NCBI GenBank assembly: GCA_964581895.1
Contig: CAZOPR010000005.1
Span: forward strand, 1 to 64,000
Direction: 5' to 3'
Length of the DNA stretch: 64,000 nt
Source: Exilispira sp964581895
GTDB taxonomy: Bacteria > Spirochaetota > JAAYUW01
Positions within the stretch are counted from its first letter, which is position 1. Each line of letters opens with the position of its first letter. Shown piece after piece: positions 55,906 to 64,000 of the stretch. Below the pieces are notes generated by a model. It saw nothing but the letters and a program-made list of their open reading frames with translations. It ran no database searches and was not told where the DNA came from. The position numbers and the translations under genes were made by a program.

Positions 55906-56775
55906 ATGAAAGATAAAATATTTAAGTATTTTTTAAATTTTTCCGCTTTACTTTTGATATTATTATTAGGCATAATCTTTCTATTTTTAGTTAGAGATTC
56001 ATTACCAGCTCTTAATCTGAATATTTTATCATTATTTTCAAACAAGACATGGGATCCATTAGCAGATTCATATACATTTTTGCCATTTATAGTGGGAACT
56101 TTAATGACATCTTTTATAGCCCTTATGATAAGTTATCCTTTTTCTATTTCAATTGCATATCTACTTTCACAATACTTAAAAAAAGGGATTTTTAGAACTT
56201 TTATTGAAAGTTCTGTAGAACTTCTTGCCGCAGTTCCTTCTGTAATCTATGGCCTTGCTGCATATTTTATGCTTTTACCTCCTATTAGAATGTTTCAAGT
56301 AAAAATAGGTGTTGCACCTTATGGGGTTGGAATTTTCTCAGCTTCTTTAGTATTAAGCATAATGATAATCCCATATTCAGCAAGCATAGCAAGAGAAGTC
56401 TTCCTTATGTGCCCTCGTGATTTGCAGGAAGCAGCATATAGCCTTGGTGCAACAAAACAAGAGGTCATAACAAAAGTTGTTTTCCCTTTTGGCAAATCTG
56501 GTGTTTTAGCTGGAGTATTATTGTCTTTAGGAAGAGCTCTTGGAGAGACTATGGCTGTAACCATGTTGATAGGAAATTCAAATTTTCTACCAAAATCAAT
56601 ATTTTCGCCATCAAACACGATGGCAAGTGTTATAGCCAATGAATTTGCTGAATCTACAAGTTTTCTTCATTCATCTAACCTTATTTTGATGGCTTTATTA
56701 CTATTTATAATAACATCAATCATAAATCTTATAGGAAAGTTATTCATAAAAAAAGCTGCAAAAGCGGCAAGCTAA
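55906..56775 (+). CDS. pstC: Phosphate ABC transporter permease PstC
   Basis: Membrane permease of the phosphate importer. The 289 residues have six helices and the typical PstC opening LNILSLFSNKTWDPLADSYTFLPFIVGTLMTSFIAL. The coupling region EAAYSLGATKQEVITKVVFPFGKSGVLAGVLLSLGRALGETMAVTMLIGN is the EAA loop that contacts PstB. The start ATG 55906 follows AGCAAGGTAT, a weak ribosome site. It ends 27 bases before pstA. Confidence 0.95.
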   Translation: MKDKIFKYFLNFSALLLILLLGIIFLFLVRDSLPALNLNILSLFSNKTWDPLADSYTFLPFIVGTLMTSFIALMISYPFSISIAYLLSQYLKKGIFRTFIESSVELLAAVPSVIYGLAAYFMLLPPIRMFQVKIGVAPYGVGIFSASLVLSIMIIPYSASIAREVFLMCPRDLQEAAYSLGATKQEVITKVVFPFGKSGVLAGVLLSLGRALGETMAVTMLIGNSNFLPKSIFSPSNTMASVIANEFAESTSFLHSSNLILMALLLFIITSIINLIGKLFIKKAAKAAS

Positions 56776-56802
56776 AGAAATATAAATATATAAAGGAATT
56801 TT

Positions 56803-57666
56803 ATGCCAGAAAAAATAAGTAAAAGCAATAATCTTGTTTTGCGAAAGGCTAAAAATAAGATTTTTAACTTTTTTACAATATTTTTATCTTTAGTTGCCAT
56901 TTTACCTTTATTTTTCATACTTGGATTAATTGTAAAAAAAGGGATTGAAACTTTTACAATAAATCTTTTTATATATAACACGAGACCTGTTGGAGAACCA
57001 GATAATGGTATATTAAATGCAATAGTCGGTACTTTTTTAATGGTAATCAGCGCCTCTATTTTTGCAAGTGTCTTTGGCATAATAATAGGTTTATTTTTAT
57101 CTGAAAATAAAGGGAAAAAACTATATATCCCAGTTAGACTTTCAGCAGAGATCATCCAAGGAATCCCTTCAATAGTTATAGGTATTATCGCTTATATAAT
57201 CTGCGTAAAACCATTGAAGCATTTTTCTGCTTTTGCTGGAAGTGTAGCACTTTTCATCATGATGCTACCTTATGTTATAATAAACACAGAAGAAACTATA
57301 TCTAGAATACCTTACACTATAAAAGAAGCTGCAATTGCACTTGGAGTACCTTATTATAAAACAATCATAAAAGTAATATTACCAAGTGGTATTTCTGGTA
57401 TTTTAAGTGGTATTTTAGTCGGAATAGCGAGGATTGCCGGAGAAACTGCGCCACTTCTTTTTACTGCTTTTGGAAACCAGTTTCTATCATTTAGTTTTAA
57501 CAAACCTATTAATGCAATTCCTCTTGTCATATTTAACTATACGATGAGCCCTTATCCAGAGTTGCATAAAATCGCCTGGAGTTCTGCATTTGTTCTTGTT
57601 GTTTTTGTTTTATTGATAAATATCATAGCAAAATTTGGAGCAAAAAAGTGGAAGATAGAATATTAA
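56803..57666 (+). CDS. pstA: Phosphate ABC transporter permease PstA
   Basis: Second permease subunit. The 287 residues hold six helices. The cytoplasmic coupling loop KEAAIALGVPYYKTIIKVILPSGISGILSGILVGIARIAGETAPLLFTA is diagnostic of PstA, as is the early FYNTRPVGEPD-type segment (FLIYNTRPVGEPDNGILNAIVGT). AAAGGA precedes the ATG. Its 3' end overlaps pstB by 19 bases, so the two are translationally coupled. Confidence 0.95.
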   Translation: MPEKISKSNNLVLRKAKNKIFNFFTIFLSLVAILPLFFILGLIVKKGIETFTINLFIYNTRPVGEPDNGILNAIVGTFLMVISASIFASVFGIIIGLFLSENKGKKLYIPVRLSAEIIQGIPSIVIGIIAYIICVKPLKHFSAFAGSVALFIMMLPYVIINTEETISRIPYTIKEAAIALGVPYYKTIIKVILPSGISGILSGILVGIARIAGETAPLLFTAFGNQFLSFSFNKPINAIPLVIFNYTMSPYPELHKIAWSSAFVLVVFVLLINIIAKFGAKKWKIEY

Positions 57667-58406
57667 GAATCGAAAATTTTTATGTATCATATGGTAAAAA
57701 CACCGTATTAAAAAATATCTCTTTTGATGTTCAAAAAAATAGTGTAACAGCAATAATGGGTCCATCTGGTTGCGGTAAAACCACCTTGATTCGTGCAGTA
57801 AATAGGCTGCATGATTTGAATTCAGATGTTACTTCTAAAGGTGCTATATATCTTGATAATCAAAATATTTTTGAGATTGACCCGATACTATTACGAAGAA
57901 AAGTTGGTATGGTATTTCAAAGGCCAAACCCTTTCCCAACGATGAGTATTTACGATAATGTTATAGCTGGTTATAAACTGAATGGATTTCATCTTTCAAA
58001 AAAAGAATCAGATAGAATTGTTGAAACCTCATTAATAAGAAGTGGCCTTTATGATGAAGTAAAATCTGACCTATTTAAAAAAGGAACATTTCTATCTGGT
58101 GGTCAGCAACAAAGACTCTGTATAGCAAGAGCGCTTGCTATGGAACCAGAAATTTTGCTTTTAGATGAGCCAACATCGGCACTTGATCCTAAGGCAACTT
58201 CTAAGATAGAAGAGCTTATGATGAGCTTAAAACAAACTGTAACTATACTACTTGTAACTCACAACATCGCGCAAGCTGCAAGAGTTTCTGATTTTGTAGC
58301 ATTTCTTTATCTTGGGGAACTTGTAGAATTTGGTCCAAGTAAAAAGATATTTACATCACCAGATTCTCCAGTAACTGAAGAATATTTAAGCGGTAAATTT
58401 GGCTAA
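57648..58406 (+). CDS. pstB: Phosphate ABC transporter ATPase PstB
   Basis: ATP-hydrolysing subunit of the importer. The 252 residues show Walker A GPSGCGKTT, the PstB-specific FQRPNPFPTMSIYDNV Q-loop, signature LSGGQQQRLCIARAL, Walker B LLLDEPTSALD and the switch His in LVTHNIAQA. The start is GTG 57648 inside the pstA 3' end, with GGAG eight bases upstream. PhoU follows 84 bases later. Complete and of normal length. Confidence 0.96.
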   Translation: MEDRILRIENFYVSYGKNTVLKNISFDVQKNSVTAIMGPSGCGKTTLIRAVNRLHDLNSDVTSKGAIYLDNQNIFEIDPILLRRKVGMVFQRPNPFPTMSIYDNVIAGYKLNGFHLSKKESDRIVETSLIRSGLYDEVKSDLFKKGTFLSGGQQQRLCIARALAMEPEILLLDEPTSALDPKATSKIEELMMSLKQTVTILLVTHNIAQAARVSDFVAFLYLGELVEFGPSKKIFTSPDSPVTEEYLSGKFG

Positions 58407-58490
58407 AACTATAAAATAAAAAATTGAAATAAAAAATTGAAATATTTAAATAAAATATAATAGTTATGAAATTTTAAATTGGAGAGATTT

Positions 58491-59150
58491 ATGATAGATA
58501 ATATGATGAATGAATTAAAAAGATCAGTTCTTTCTTATGCTTCTTTTGTCAAAGATATGCTAAATAAAAGCATTGAAGGTTTATCCAAAAGAGATTCAAA
58601 ATTACTTCAAAATATAATAAATGACCTTGAGCCTTATGCAAACATAAAAGAACTTGAGATAGATGAATATTGTATCTCTTCTATAGCTCAGTTTCAACCA
58701 AAAGGCAAAATGCTTCGGCAAATAATAATGTCCTTAAAAATTAATAATGATCTTGAAAGAATTGCTGATCATGCTGTAAATATAGCAGAAGCTGGTCTGG
58801 AGCTTTTTAAGTTTCCAACAGGAACTGTAAATGAAGAAATTTTTTCGATGGCAGCATTTGCAATCTCTATGTTTGATGATGCTATTGCATCTTTTTCCTA
58901 TGAAGATGCAGATAAGGCAACATCTGTTTGTGAGCAAGACGATAACATGGATAAATTAAATGAAAAGATAATCTTGAACTTTTTAACTGTTCCTGTAAAC
59001 TCGGTTGAAGAGAAAAGCTCAGCATTATCTTTAGTTTTGATTTCAAGAAACCTTGAAAGAGTGGCTGATCTTGCGACAAATATTGCTGAAGATGTTTATT
59101 ATATTGCAACAGGTAAAGTAATAAAACATAAATCATCTGAAGATTTATAA
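58491..59150 (+). CDS. phoU: Phosphate transport regulator PhoU
   Basis: Links the Pst transporter to the PhoR kinase and damps signalling when phosphate is plentiful. The 219 residues form two three-helix bundles with the repeated metal-binding E/DxxxD pattern: NNDLERIADHAVNIAE in the first and ISRNLERVADLATNIAEDVYYI in the second. I choose ATG 58491, six bases after GGAGAG, over the upstream TTG 58479, which has no ribosome site. It closes the pst operon. Confidence 0.93.
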   Translation: MIDNMMNELKRSVLSYASFVKDMLNKSIEGLSKRDSKLLQNIINDLEPYANIKELEIDEYCISSIAQFQPKGKMLRQIIMSLKINNDLERIADHAVNIAEAGLELFKFPTGTVNEEIFSMAAFAISMFDDAIASFSYEDADKATSVCEQDDNMDKLNEKIILNFLTVPVNSVEEKSSALSLVLISRNLERVADLATNIAEDVYYIATGKVIKHKSSEDL

Positions 59151-59192
59151 CTTTATAAAAAATCAAGCCAAGAAATCTACTAGAAGGAATCT

Positions 59193-59837
59193 ATGTCTGA
59201 CCTAAACAAAAACAAGTTGGAATTAAATCAAGAGATAGCTAATAGTATAACTCATGGTATAGGTATTGCCTTATCTATAGCTGCCCTTACCATACTTGTT
59301 GTATTTGCAGCCCTTCAGGGAAATCCCTGGAAAATTGTTTCATTTTCATTATTTGGTGCAAGTCTTATAATCTTATACCTTTTTTCTACTTTGTACCATA
59401 GCTTCACAAACCCAAAAGCTAAAAAATTTTTTAGAATAATGGACCACTGCTCTATATTTATCTTAATTGCTGGGACATATACGCCCATAACACTGGTAAC
59501 TTTAAGAGGTCCAACTGGATGGACTTTATTTGGGTTGACCTGGGGTATGGCTATTTGCGGGATTATTTTTAAGTCTTTTTTTACTGGGAAATACAATAAA
59601 ATATCGACACTATTTTATATCTTCATGGGCTGGATTATTATCTTCGCATTGAAACCTCTTATCCAAAATTCATCAATCCGCCTTCTTATCTGGTTTTTAA
59701 TCGGTGGTTTATGCTATACTTTGGGAGTCATCTTCTATGCATTGAAAAAGATTCCTTATTCTCATGCAATCTGGCATCTATTTGTTCTTGCAGGTTCAAT
59801 CTGCCATTTTTTTGGAATACTTTTTCATGTACTGTAA
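59193..59837 (+). CDS. Hemolysin III / PAQR-family membrane protein
   Basis: A 214-residue protein with seven transmembrane helices of the hemolysin III (YqfA/TrhA) family, related to eukaryotic progestin and adipoQ receptors. The metal-binding residues are present: ITHGIGIALS in the first helix, FSTLYHSF and RIMDHCSIFILIAGTYTP in the middle and HAIWHLFVLAGSICHFFGILFHV at the end, with the Asp/His set that binds zinc. Bacterial members act in membrane homeostasis; the hemolysin name is historical. AAGGAAT precedes the ATG. It follows phoU after 42 bases and could be co-transcribed. Confidence 0.9.
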   Translation: MSDLNKNKLELNQEIANSITHGIGIALSIAALTILVVFAALQGNPWKIVSFSLFGASLIILYLFSTLYHSFTNPKAKKFFRIMDHCSIFILIAGTYTPITLVTLRGPTGWTLFGLTWGMAICGIIFKSFFTGKYNKISTLFYIFMGWIIIFALKPLIQNSSIRLLIWFLIGGLCYTLGVIFYALKKIPYSHAIWHLFVLAGSICHFFGILFHVL

Positions 59838-59916
59838 AATTAGAAATTTATCTGATAAATTTTTATATATTCTTCTCTATTATATTTTTTCAAAACATTA
59901 TATTTTTTCAAAACTC

Positions 59917-60075
59917 TCAAAAAACTATTAATCTACCTACTTTTACTGCTTTCCCTATTTGTTCCATATCAAAATGTATCAATCCTAGCTGTTTTTGCAT
60001 AGATCTTTCTTTGAATTTTTCTAATTCAGGATCTATTCCAAGATTTTTTAAGTCCAGTAAAGTGTATTTTGAAAA
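59917..60075 (-). pseudogene. Possible 3' remnant of a decayed gene
   Basis: A 52-codon minus-strand frame reads like real protein: NLGIDPELEKFKERSM, then QLGLIHFDMEQIGKAVKVGR and a final LIVF before TGA. It opens just after an in-frame TGA, without ATG, GTG or TTG near its start and without a ribosome site. The only internal ATG would leave 27 residues. I do not recognise the family. It most resembles the last part of a small protein whose 5' end has been lost. It lies in the 59838-60123 gap, which shows nothing else. Confidence 0.4.
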
Positions 60076-60123
60076 TCATAAGTATTTTTATATAAATATT
60101 TTTTTATAGTTTGGTTTAAACTC

Positions 60124-60519
60124 TTATTTTGAAAGAGCATTTTCTATGGCTTTTAAAATAACTTTGCTGCTTGCTGTGGCACCACTTATAACATCTACCT
60201 TCAATTTTTGTTCATTTATGACTTTCTCAACAATGACTTCTGCTCGTTTGCCTTGCCCATTTAAGTGTTCCAATATTTTTATGTTTATTATCTTATGATC
60301 TTTAACAGTTACTTCAACTTTTACAGAAACTAATGCTGTTTTATAACTACCTTGATAAACTCCATCTTTTATATTCATTAAATCCACATCATTTATTTGT
60401 ATATTCTCTATTTGCTTCCTATAGTTTCTGAGTTCAAAATAAAATTTCAAAGCTAAAATCAATAAAAAAATTAAGATAATGGCAACAACTATCAATAAAA
60501 TTAATTTTTTTGCATTCAT
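60124..60519 (-). CDS. Membrane-anchored FMN-binding domain protein
   Basis: A 131-residue protein with one N-terminal transmembrane helix (about 5-27) and an FMN_bind domain outside the membrane. The domain starts at DGVYQGSYKTALVSVKVEVTVKDHKI and has the covalent-FMN motif SGATAS near 115-120, in which the Thr or Ser is normally linked to FMN by ApbE. Such domains pass electrons in Nqr, Rnf and extracellular redox chains. No apbE is seen in the window. AAGGGG precedes ATG 60519. It is divergent from the DOMON gene, 104 bases away, which may form one redox cluster. Confidence 0.85.
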   Translation of the reverse strand: MNAKKLILLIVVAIILIFLLILALKFYFELRNYRKQIENIQINDVDLMNIKDGVYQGSYKTALVSVKVEVTVKDHKIINIKILEHLNGQGKRAEVIVEKVINEQKLKVDVISGATASSKVILKAIENALSK

Positions 60520-60623
60520 TTTTTCCCCTTTTCATTTTATTATAAATTGGTTTTAATTTCAGAAATTATTAATTTCTCTTTTTTAAATTTTTATATTATT
60601 ATAAATAGGTGGAGGTAAAAGCT

Positions 60624-61196
60624 ATGAAAAAAGTAATAATTTTTATCCTTTTATTTACTTTTACATTTTTGCTCTTATTAACATTTAACTATAATGCAAC
60701 TTCTCAAAACAAGATAAATATTGATGGAATTATCAATCAAAATGAGTATTCAAACATATTTGCTTTTGATAATAATAATTTTATCGTTTATGCTGAAATT
60801 TTAAAAGATATTGTTTATTTTGGAATAGAATCAACTGCTTCTGGATGGGTTGCTATTGGTTTTGACCCAACATCAGCAATGAAAGATGCAGATATGATAT
60901 TTGGTGTTGTGTCAGATAACGAAGTCAAAGCCTTTGATACTTATTCGACAGGAATCTTTGGACCTCATCCTGATGATACTTCACTAAATGGCACCTATGA
61001 TATTCTTTCTTTTGCTGGTAAAAAAAATAGCAATAAAATTGTTTTTGAATTTTCAAGGAAAACAGATACTAAAGATTCAAAAGATAAAATAATATTAAAA
61101 GGAAAAGAAATTAAATTATTGTGGGCTTACTCCGATTCAATAGATATTAAATCCAAACATAAAAAAAGAGGAAGTGAAACTATTATAATAAAATAA
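60624..61196 (+). CDS. Secreted DOMON-domain protein
   Basis: A 190-residue exported protein. The first 28 residues are a signal peptide (KKVIIFILLFTFTFLLLLTFNYNATS). The rest is one DOMON domain, a beta sandwich that binds heme or sugar: IDGIINQNEYSNIFAF, IVYAEILKDIVYFGIESTASGWVAIGFDPTSAMKDADMIFG, then STGIFGPHPDD. The GWVAIGFDP...MKDADMIFG segment is the family hallmark. The start is ATG 60624, seven bases after GGAGGT; the earlier GTG overlaps that site. The next gene encodes a b561-like four-helix protein, the usual partner of DOMON domains in eukaryotic fusions. Confidence 0.85.
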   Translation: MKKVIIFILLFTFTFLLLLTFNYNATSQNKINIDGIINQNEYSNIFAFDNNNFIVYAEILKDIVYFGIESTASGWVAIGFDPTSAMKDADMIFGVVSDNEVKAFDTYSTGIFGPHPDDTSLNGTYDILSFAGKKNSNKIVFEFSRKTDTKDSKDKIILKGKEIKLLWAYSDSIDIKSKHKKRGSETIIIK

Positions 61197-61281
61197 TTTA
61201 CTTGAATAGTCAAAAAACAAATAGTCCTGTTAAAATAGTTAGCAATTGAATGCCCCAAACTAAAACGATAGTGAGGTTATT

Positions 61282-61704
61282 ATGAATTTTATGTATATGC
61301 ATCTTGGATTGATGATTTCGGTTTTCCTTATCTCTCTTACTGCTGGGTTCATAGCAAAATTTTTGAGAAAAAAAAATTGGTGGTTAAAAACTCATAAATT
61401 ATTGAACCAGATTAAAACTGTTTTGGCAATTTTTGGCTTTATAATTGCCATACTAATGGTTAATAATTATGGGTTGAATCATTTTTCAACTATTCATGGA
61501 TTAATTGGACTTTTTGTCTTTATCCTTATATTATTTCAATCGACAGCTGGTTTTATTGTGACAAATAAATCTTTGAATAACTCTAAAATATTGCAAAAAG
61601 GAAATATCTTGAAAATTTTAAGAGTCATACATAAAAATTCTGGTTTAATAATAATCTTACTGATCCTTATAAATCTTTCTATTGGATTAAGTAAATTATT
61701 TTAA
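61282..61704 (+). CDS. Cytochrome b561-like four-helix membrane protein
   Basis: A 140-residue protein with four transmembrane helices. Histidines lie near helix ends: His7 in MYMHLGLM, one in WLKTHKLLNQ, two in LNHFSTIHGLIGLF and one in RVIHKNSGLII. Their placement resembles the paired heme ligands of b561 and b561-like domains, and FxxxHGxxGL is a b561-type motif. GAGGTTATT precedes the ATG. Together with the secreted DOMON protein 85 bases upstream it could move electrons across the membrane. Heme binding is inferred from the His pattern only. Confidence 0.65.
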   Translation: MNFMYMHLGLMISVFLISLTAGFIAKFLRKKNWWLKTHKLLNQIKTVLAIFGFIIAILMVNNYGLNHFSTIHGLIGLFVFILILFQSTAGFIVTNKSLNNSKILQKGNILKILRVIHKNSGLIIILLILINLSIGLSKLF

Positions 61705-61754
61705 AAATGATAGGTAAAAAAAACTAAAAATAATCATTAATCTCCAAAATAATA

Positions 61755-62618
61755 TTACACATCTACATTAAGCATGATTTTTAGGAACCAACCAATAAAA
61801 AATGAAAAAGTTGCTACTCCAAGACTTATAAAAGCCATCTCAAAAAATCTATGCTTGAAGTTTAAATCTTTTGCAATAGATAAATAGTAATTGAAGAAAA
61901 ATATTATTAAAATAACTATAAACAAAGTGATACCAAGGCATATAAACTTTTCTTTTATAAGTAAAAATGGAAGAATAAGAAGTATTACAGTTATTATATA
62001 GGCAACCCCTGTGTATAAGGCTGATTTTGCTGCTTTGGGGTCACCTTCAGCCTTTGATGATAGATAGTCCGACGCAGCCATTGAAAATGCTGCCGAAATT
62101 CCGGTTATAAGCCCTGCTAAAGATATAGTTTTTGTTTGCCCAAGAGCAAGAGTAAAACCTGCAAGAGCTCCTGTTAACTCAACCAATGCATCATTAAGAC
62201 CTAAAACGATTGAACCAATGAATCTCAGCTTTTCTTCATCCAGCATTTCAATTAATGCTTTTTCATGCATAGATTCTTCATGACTTATCTTTTTAGCCTC
62301 TATAAAACTTTTAGAAATACTATCATATAGTTTTGAGCCAGTTCCTTCCCTTTTTTCCATAAATTTTAATACAAATGTTATTCCAAAAATTTTTGCAGAA
62401 ATAAGCCAGAGATAAACTTTAAAGATATTTGGTTTTACTTTAATTTTTGTAATCTTTTCCCAGTAATCTCCGTGAGCTTTTTCTGCATCAGCAATCTGCG
62501 ATAAAACTTTTTTGTTTTTCTCATCTTTAGTAATTTTTGATAATCTTAAGTACATATGATATTCAGTTATTTCATTTTTTTGAATCCTTAAAAGCAATTC
62601 AATTGTTTTTTTATCCAT
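61755..62618 (-). CDS. Ferritin-like / VIT1 iron transporter fusion
   Basis: A 287-residue membrane protein. Residues 1-130 form a ferritin-like (rubrerythrin) domain with the Glu/His iron ligands ITEYHMYLRL and IADAEKAHGDYW, then KISHEESMHEKALIEML. The C-terminal half is a VIT1/CCC1 transporter with GLNDALVELTGALAGFTLAL, then ITGISAAFSMAASDYLSSKAEGD and three further helices. Known relatives (the erythrin-VIT family) export iron or manganese and protect against oxidative stress. All sites look intact. AGAGGAAAAG precedes ATG 62618. It stands alone, with an A-rich tract (coding strand) before it. Confidence 0.9.
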   Translation of the reverse strand: MDKKTIELLLRIQKNEITEYHMYLRLSKITKDEKNKKVLSQIADAEKAHGDYWEKITKIKVKPNIFKVYLWLISAKIFGITFVLKFMEKREGTGSKLYDSISKSFIEAKKISHEESMHEKALIEMLDEEKLRFIGSIVLGLNDALVELTGALAGFTLALGQTKTISLAGLITGISAAFSMAASDYLSSKAEGDPKAAKSALYTGVAYIITVILLILPFLLIKEKFICLGITLFIVILIIFFFNYYLSIAKDLNFKHRFFEMAFISLGVATFSFFIGWFLKIMLNVDV

Positions 62619-63316
62619 ACTTTTCCTCTATCTTTTCTTTTAACTTTACTTTAGCTCTATTTTATCTTTTTTTTACTTTTTCTAATTTATTTAACTTTAC
62701 TTTAGATTATTTTTATTTTTCTTTTACCTATATTTAGCTTTTTTTTAGTTTATTTGACTTTATTTTAGCTTTTTTTGATTTTCTTTTACCTTTATTTAGT
62801 TTATTTAACTTTATTTTAGTTTTTTTTATTTTTCTTTTGCCTTCCTTTAGTTTTATTATTTTCCTTTAATCTTTTAGTGGTTTTTCTTTGACCTTTTATT
62901 TGCTTTTCTTTAACTTTTTATTAATGGTTGAAACTTACTAATTAATTTCTCACTCGCTTTTATTAGTTTAATATATATTGAAAAATTTACTATTTTTTTT
63001 CTTTTCTCTTACATTTATTTATGTTTCTTTAGATATCTATAAAACCAGAAATTATCCATCAAGCAAAAAATTAAAATACCAAGATATTGAAAATAATATA
63101 ATATTGAAAATAGCAGGAAATTGAAAATAACAAGATAGCTTAAATAATAAGTTAGTCTAAATAATAAAGTGTAAATAATAAGTTATTGAAATTACAAAAA
63201 ATTTATATAATGATAAAATTGAAATAATAAGAAAAAATTGTAATTTTTTTTTGGATAGCATAAAAGATTAAATCATATAACATTAAATAATAATAAAAAC
63301 AAAATAGGAAAACAAC
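62619..63316. other. Long low-complexity divergent intergenic region
   Basis: A 698-base gap. About 62640-62930 is T-rich on the plus strand, in loose units of 55-65 bases built around TTTATTTAACTTTATTTTAG and TTTTTCTTTTACCTTT. It forms the A-rich coding-strand 5' tract of the VIT1-type gene. About 63080-63300 is A-rich with AAATAATAAGTTA-like repeats, 5' of the DUF362 gene. No RNA gene or coding frame was seen. Confidence 0.7.
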
Positions 63317-64000
63317 ATGAAAGTCTCTTTTTACAATGTAAATGATTATGATGTAGAATTAATAAAAGAAAAGTTAATCCAAGCTGTAGAAAATTTGGGT
63401 GGTTTTAAGAATTTTTTTAGTAATAATGATAAAATTTTATTAAAGCCAAACCTTTTGGCTTCTGATAATCCTGACACAGGAGTTGTAACCCATCCTTTGT
63501 TTTTTGAAGCAGTAATAAAGTTTTTTAAAGAAGAAGCAAAACTAAACAGCTTTCAACTTGAAATAGCCTGTGGGGATTCTCCTGCTGTCTCCCCATCTAT
63601 AAAGGTTGCAAAAGATGTCGGAATTTTTCAGGTTTGCCAAAAGTATAATATCCCTTTTATTGAATTTAAGGAAAAAGTTCAAATTAATGGAGATAAAAAA
63701 AATATTATAAAAAATTTTGAAATAGCATCAGAAGTCTTGACTTTTGATAAAATAATCTGTTTACCTAAACTTAAAAATCATTCTTTAACTATTTTTACTG
63801 GTGGTATGAAAAATCTTTTTGGGGTAATACCTGGTAAAACTAAAGCATACCTTCATACAAGATTTCCAGATTCAGTTCTTTTTTCAAAAATGATTGTTGA
63901 TTTAGCAGATTCTTTGAAAACTGGACTTTGTTTTATGGATGGCATAATTGCACATGAAGGGGAAGGTCCTAGAGGTGGAAATCCTATAAAACTTGGATAT
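63317..64000 (+). CDS. DUF362-domain protein, 5' part
   Basis: An open frame of 228 codons runs off the right edge. The start MKVSFYNVNDYDVELIKEKL, then DKILLKPNLLASDNPDTGVVTHPLFFEAVIKFF, GDSPAV, ICLPKLKNHSLTIFTGGMKNLFGVIPGKTKAYLHTRFP and FMDGIIAHEGEGPRGG are the DUF362 family pattern. KPNLL and KLKNH...GGMKNLFG are the strongest. Members are soluble, often with a C-terminal pair of 4Fe-4S clusters, and have no firmly known activity. Whether clusters are present here lies beyond the window. ATG 63317 follows AGGAA. Confidence 0.9.
   Translation, partial: MKVSFYNVNDYDVELIKEKLIQAVENLGGFKNFFSNNDKILLKPNLLASDNPDTGVVTHPLFFEAVIKFFKEEAKLNSFQLEIACGDSPAVSPSIKVAKDVGIFQVCQKYNIPFIEFKEKVQINGDKKNIIKNFEIASEVLTFDKIICLPKLKNHSLTIFTGGMKNLFGVIPGKTKAYLHTRFPDSVLFSKMIVDLADSLKTGLCFMDGIIAHEGEGPRGGNPIKLGY

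Noticed and set aside
1..64000. tRNA, rRNA, insertion sequences, prophage, toxin-antitoxin or retron elements
   Set aside because: No GC-rich cloverleaf-like stretch, transposase, integrase, terminal inverted repeat or reverse transcriptase was seen on reading.

Overview
The window is AT-rich chromosomal DNA (Ile mostly ATA, Arg mostly AGA, TAA/TAG/TGA all used as stops) from a bacterium with Shine-Dalgarno starts. Chemotaxis, cyclic di-GMP, a Na+-linked oxaloacetate decarboxylase, polyferredoxin and rubrerythrin-type genes suggest a motile, probably anaerobic, low-GC Gram-negative-like lineage. A spirochaete-type organism would fit, but I cannot prove the phylum. A run of exactly 100 N at 22863-22962 marks a scaffold join, so this is a draft assembly. 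No tRNA or rRNA gene was seen.

Layout: 1-6354 holds a glycosyltransferase, pth, a secernin-type peptidase, an adenylate cyclase, a gene remnant, a TspO-like protein and a CBS-pair protein. 6612-11739 holds birA followed by the oadG-oadA-oadB Na+ pump; biotin ligase sits directly beside its biotinylated client. 11745-14786 holds a small membrane protein, an acyl-CoA synthetase and a HAD protein. 15223-24699 is a chemotaxis operon (cheA, cheY, cheW, mcp, a degenerate MCP-like gene, cheR, gap, cheD, cheB) behind a near-consensus promoter. 24729-30258 holds a polyferredoxin, two tandem decayed MutS-family genes, a CGGC-domain protein and a DUF5320 protein that seems to start at ACG.

30635-40846 is a complete type I-B CRISPR-Cas locus: cas6-cas8b-cas7-cas5-cas3-cas4-cas1-cas2 on the minus strand, then an array of 23 spacers. 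The leader lies on the cas2 side, and a degenerate terminal repeat lies at the far end.

41220-51814 holds two large membrane cyclic di-GMP enzymes (GGDEF-EAL and GGDEF-HD-GYP), a dCache chemoreceptor, a 3-methyladenine glycosylase, a SagB-type oxidoreductase and a Nudix hydrolase. 51892-59150 is a phosphate module: phoB-phoR, pstS, pstC, pstA, pstB, phoU, with TTAACA-type direct repeats at 11-bp spacing before pstS and pstC. 59193-62618 holds a hemolysin III family protein, an FMN-binding protein, a secreted DOMON protein beside a b561-like membrane protein, and a ferritin-like/VIT1 iron transporter fusion. A DUF362 gene runs off the right edge.

The points most worth a second look are: two spacers from overlapping protospacers, which allow a PAM to be inferred; a duplicated spacer; the paired MutS pseudogenes; the ACG start; a degenerate receptor-like gene in the che operon; the MshEN-like segment in CheA; the PHO-box-like repeats; and A-rich repeat tracts that recur on the coding strand 5' of many genes. 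I see no wholly new multi-gene system that I can support from sequence alone.
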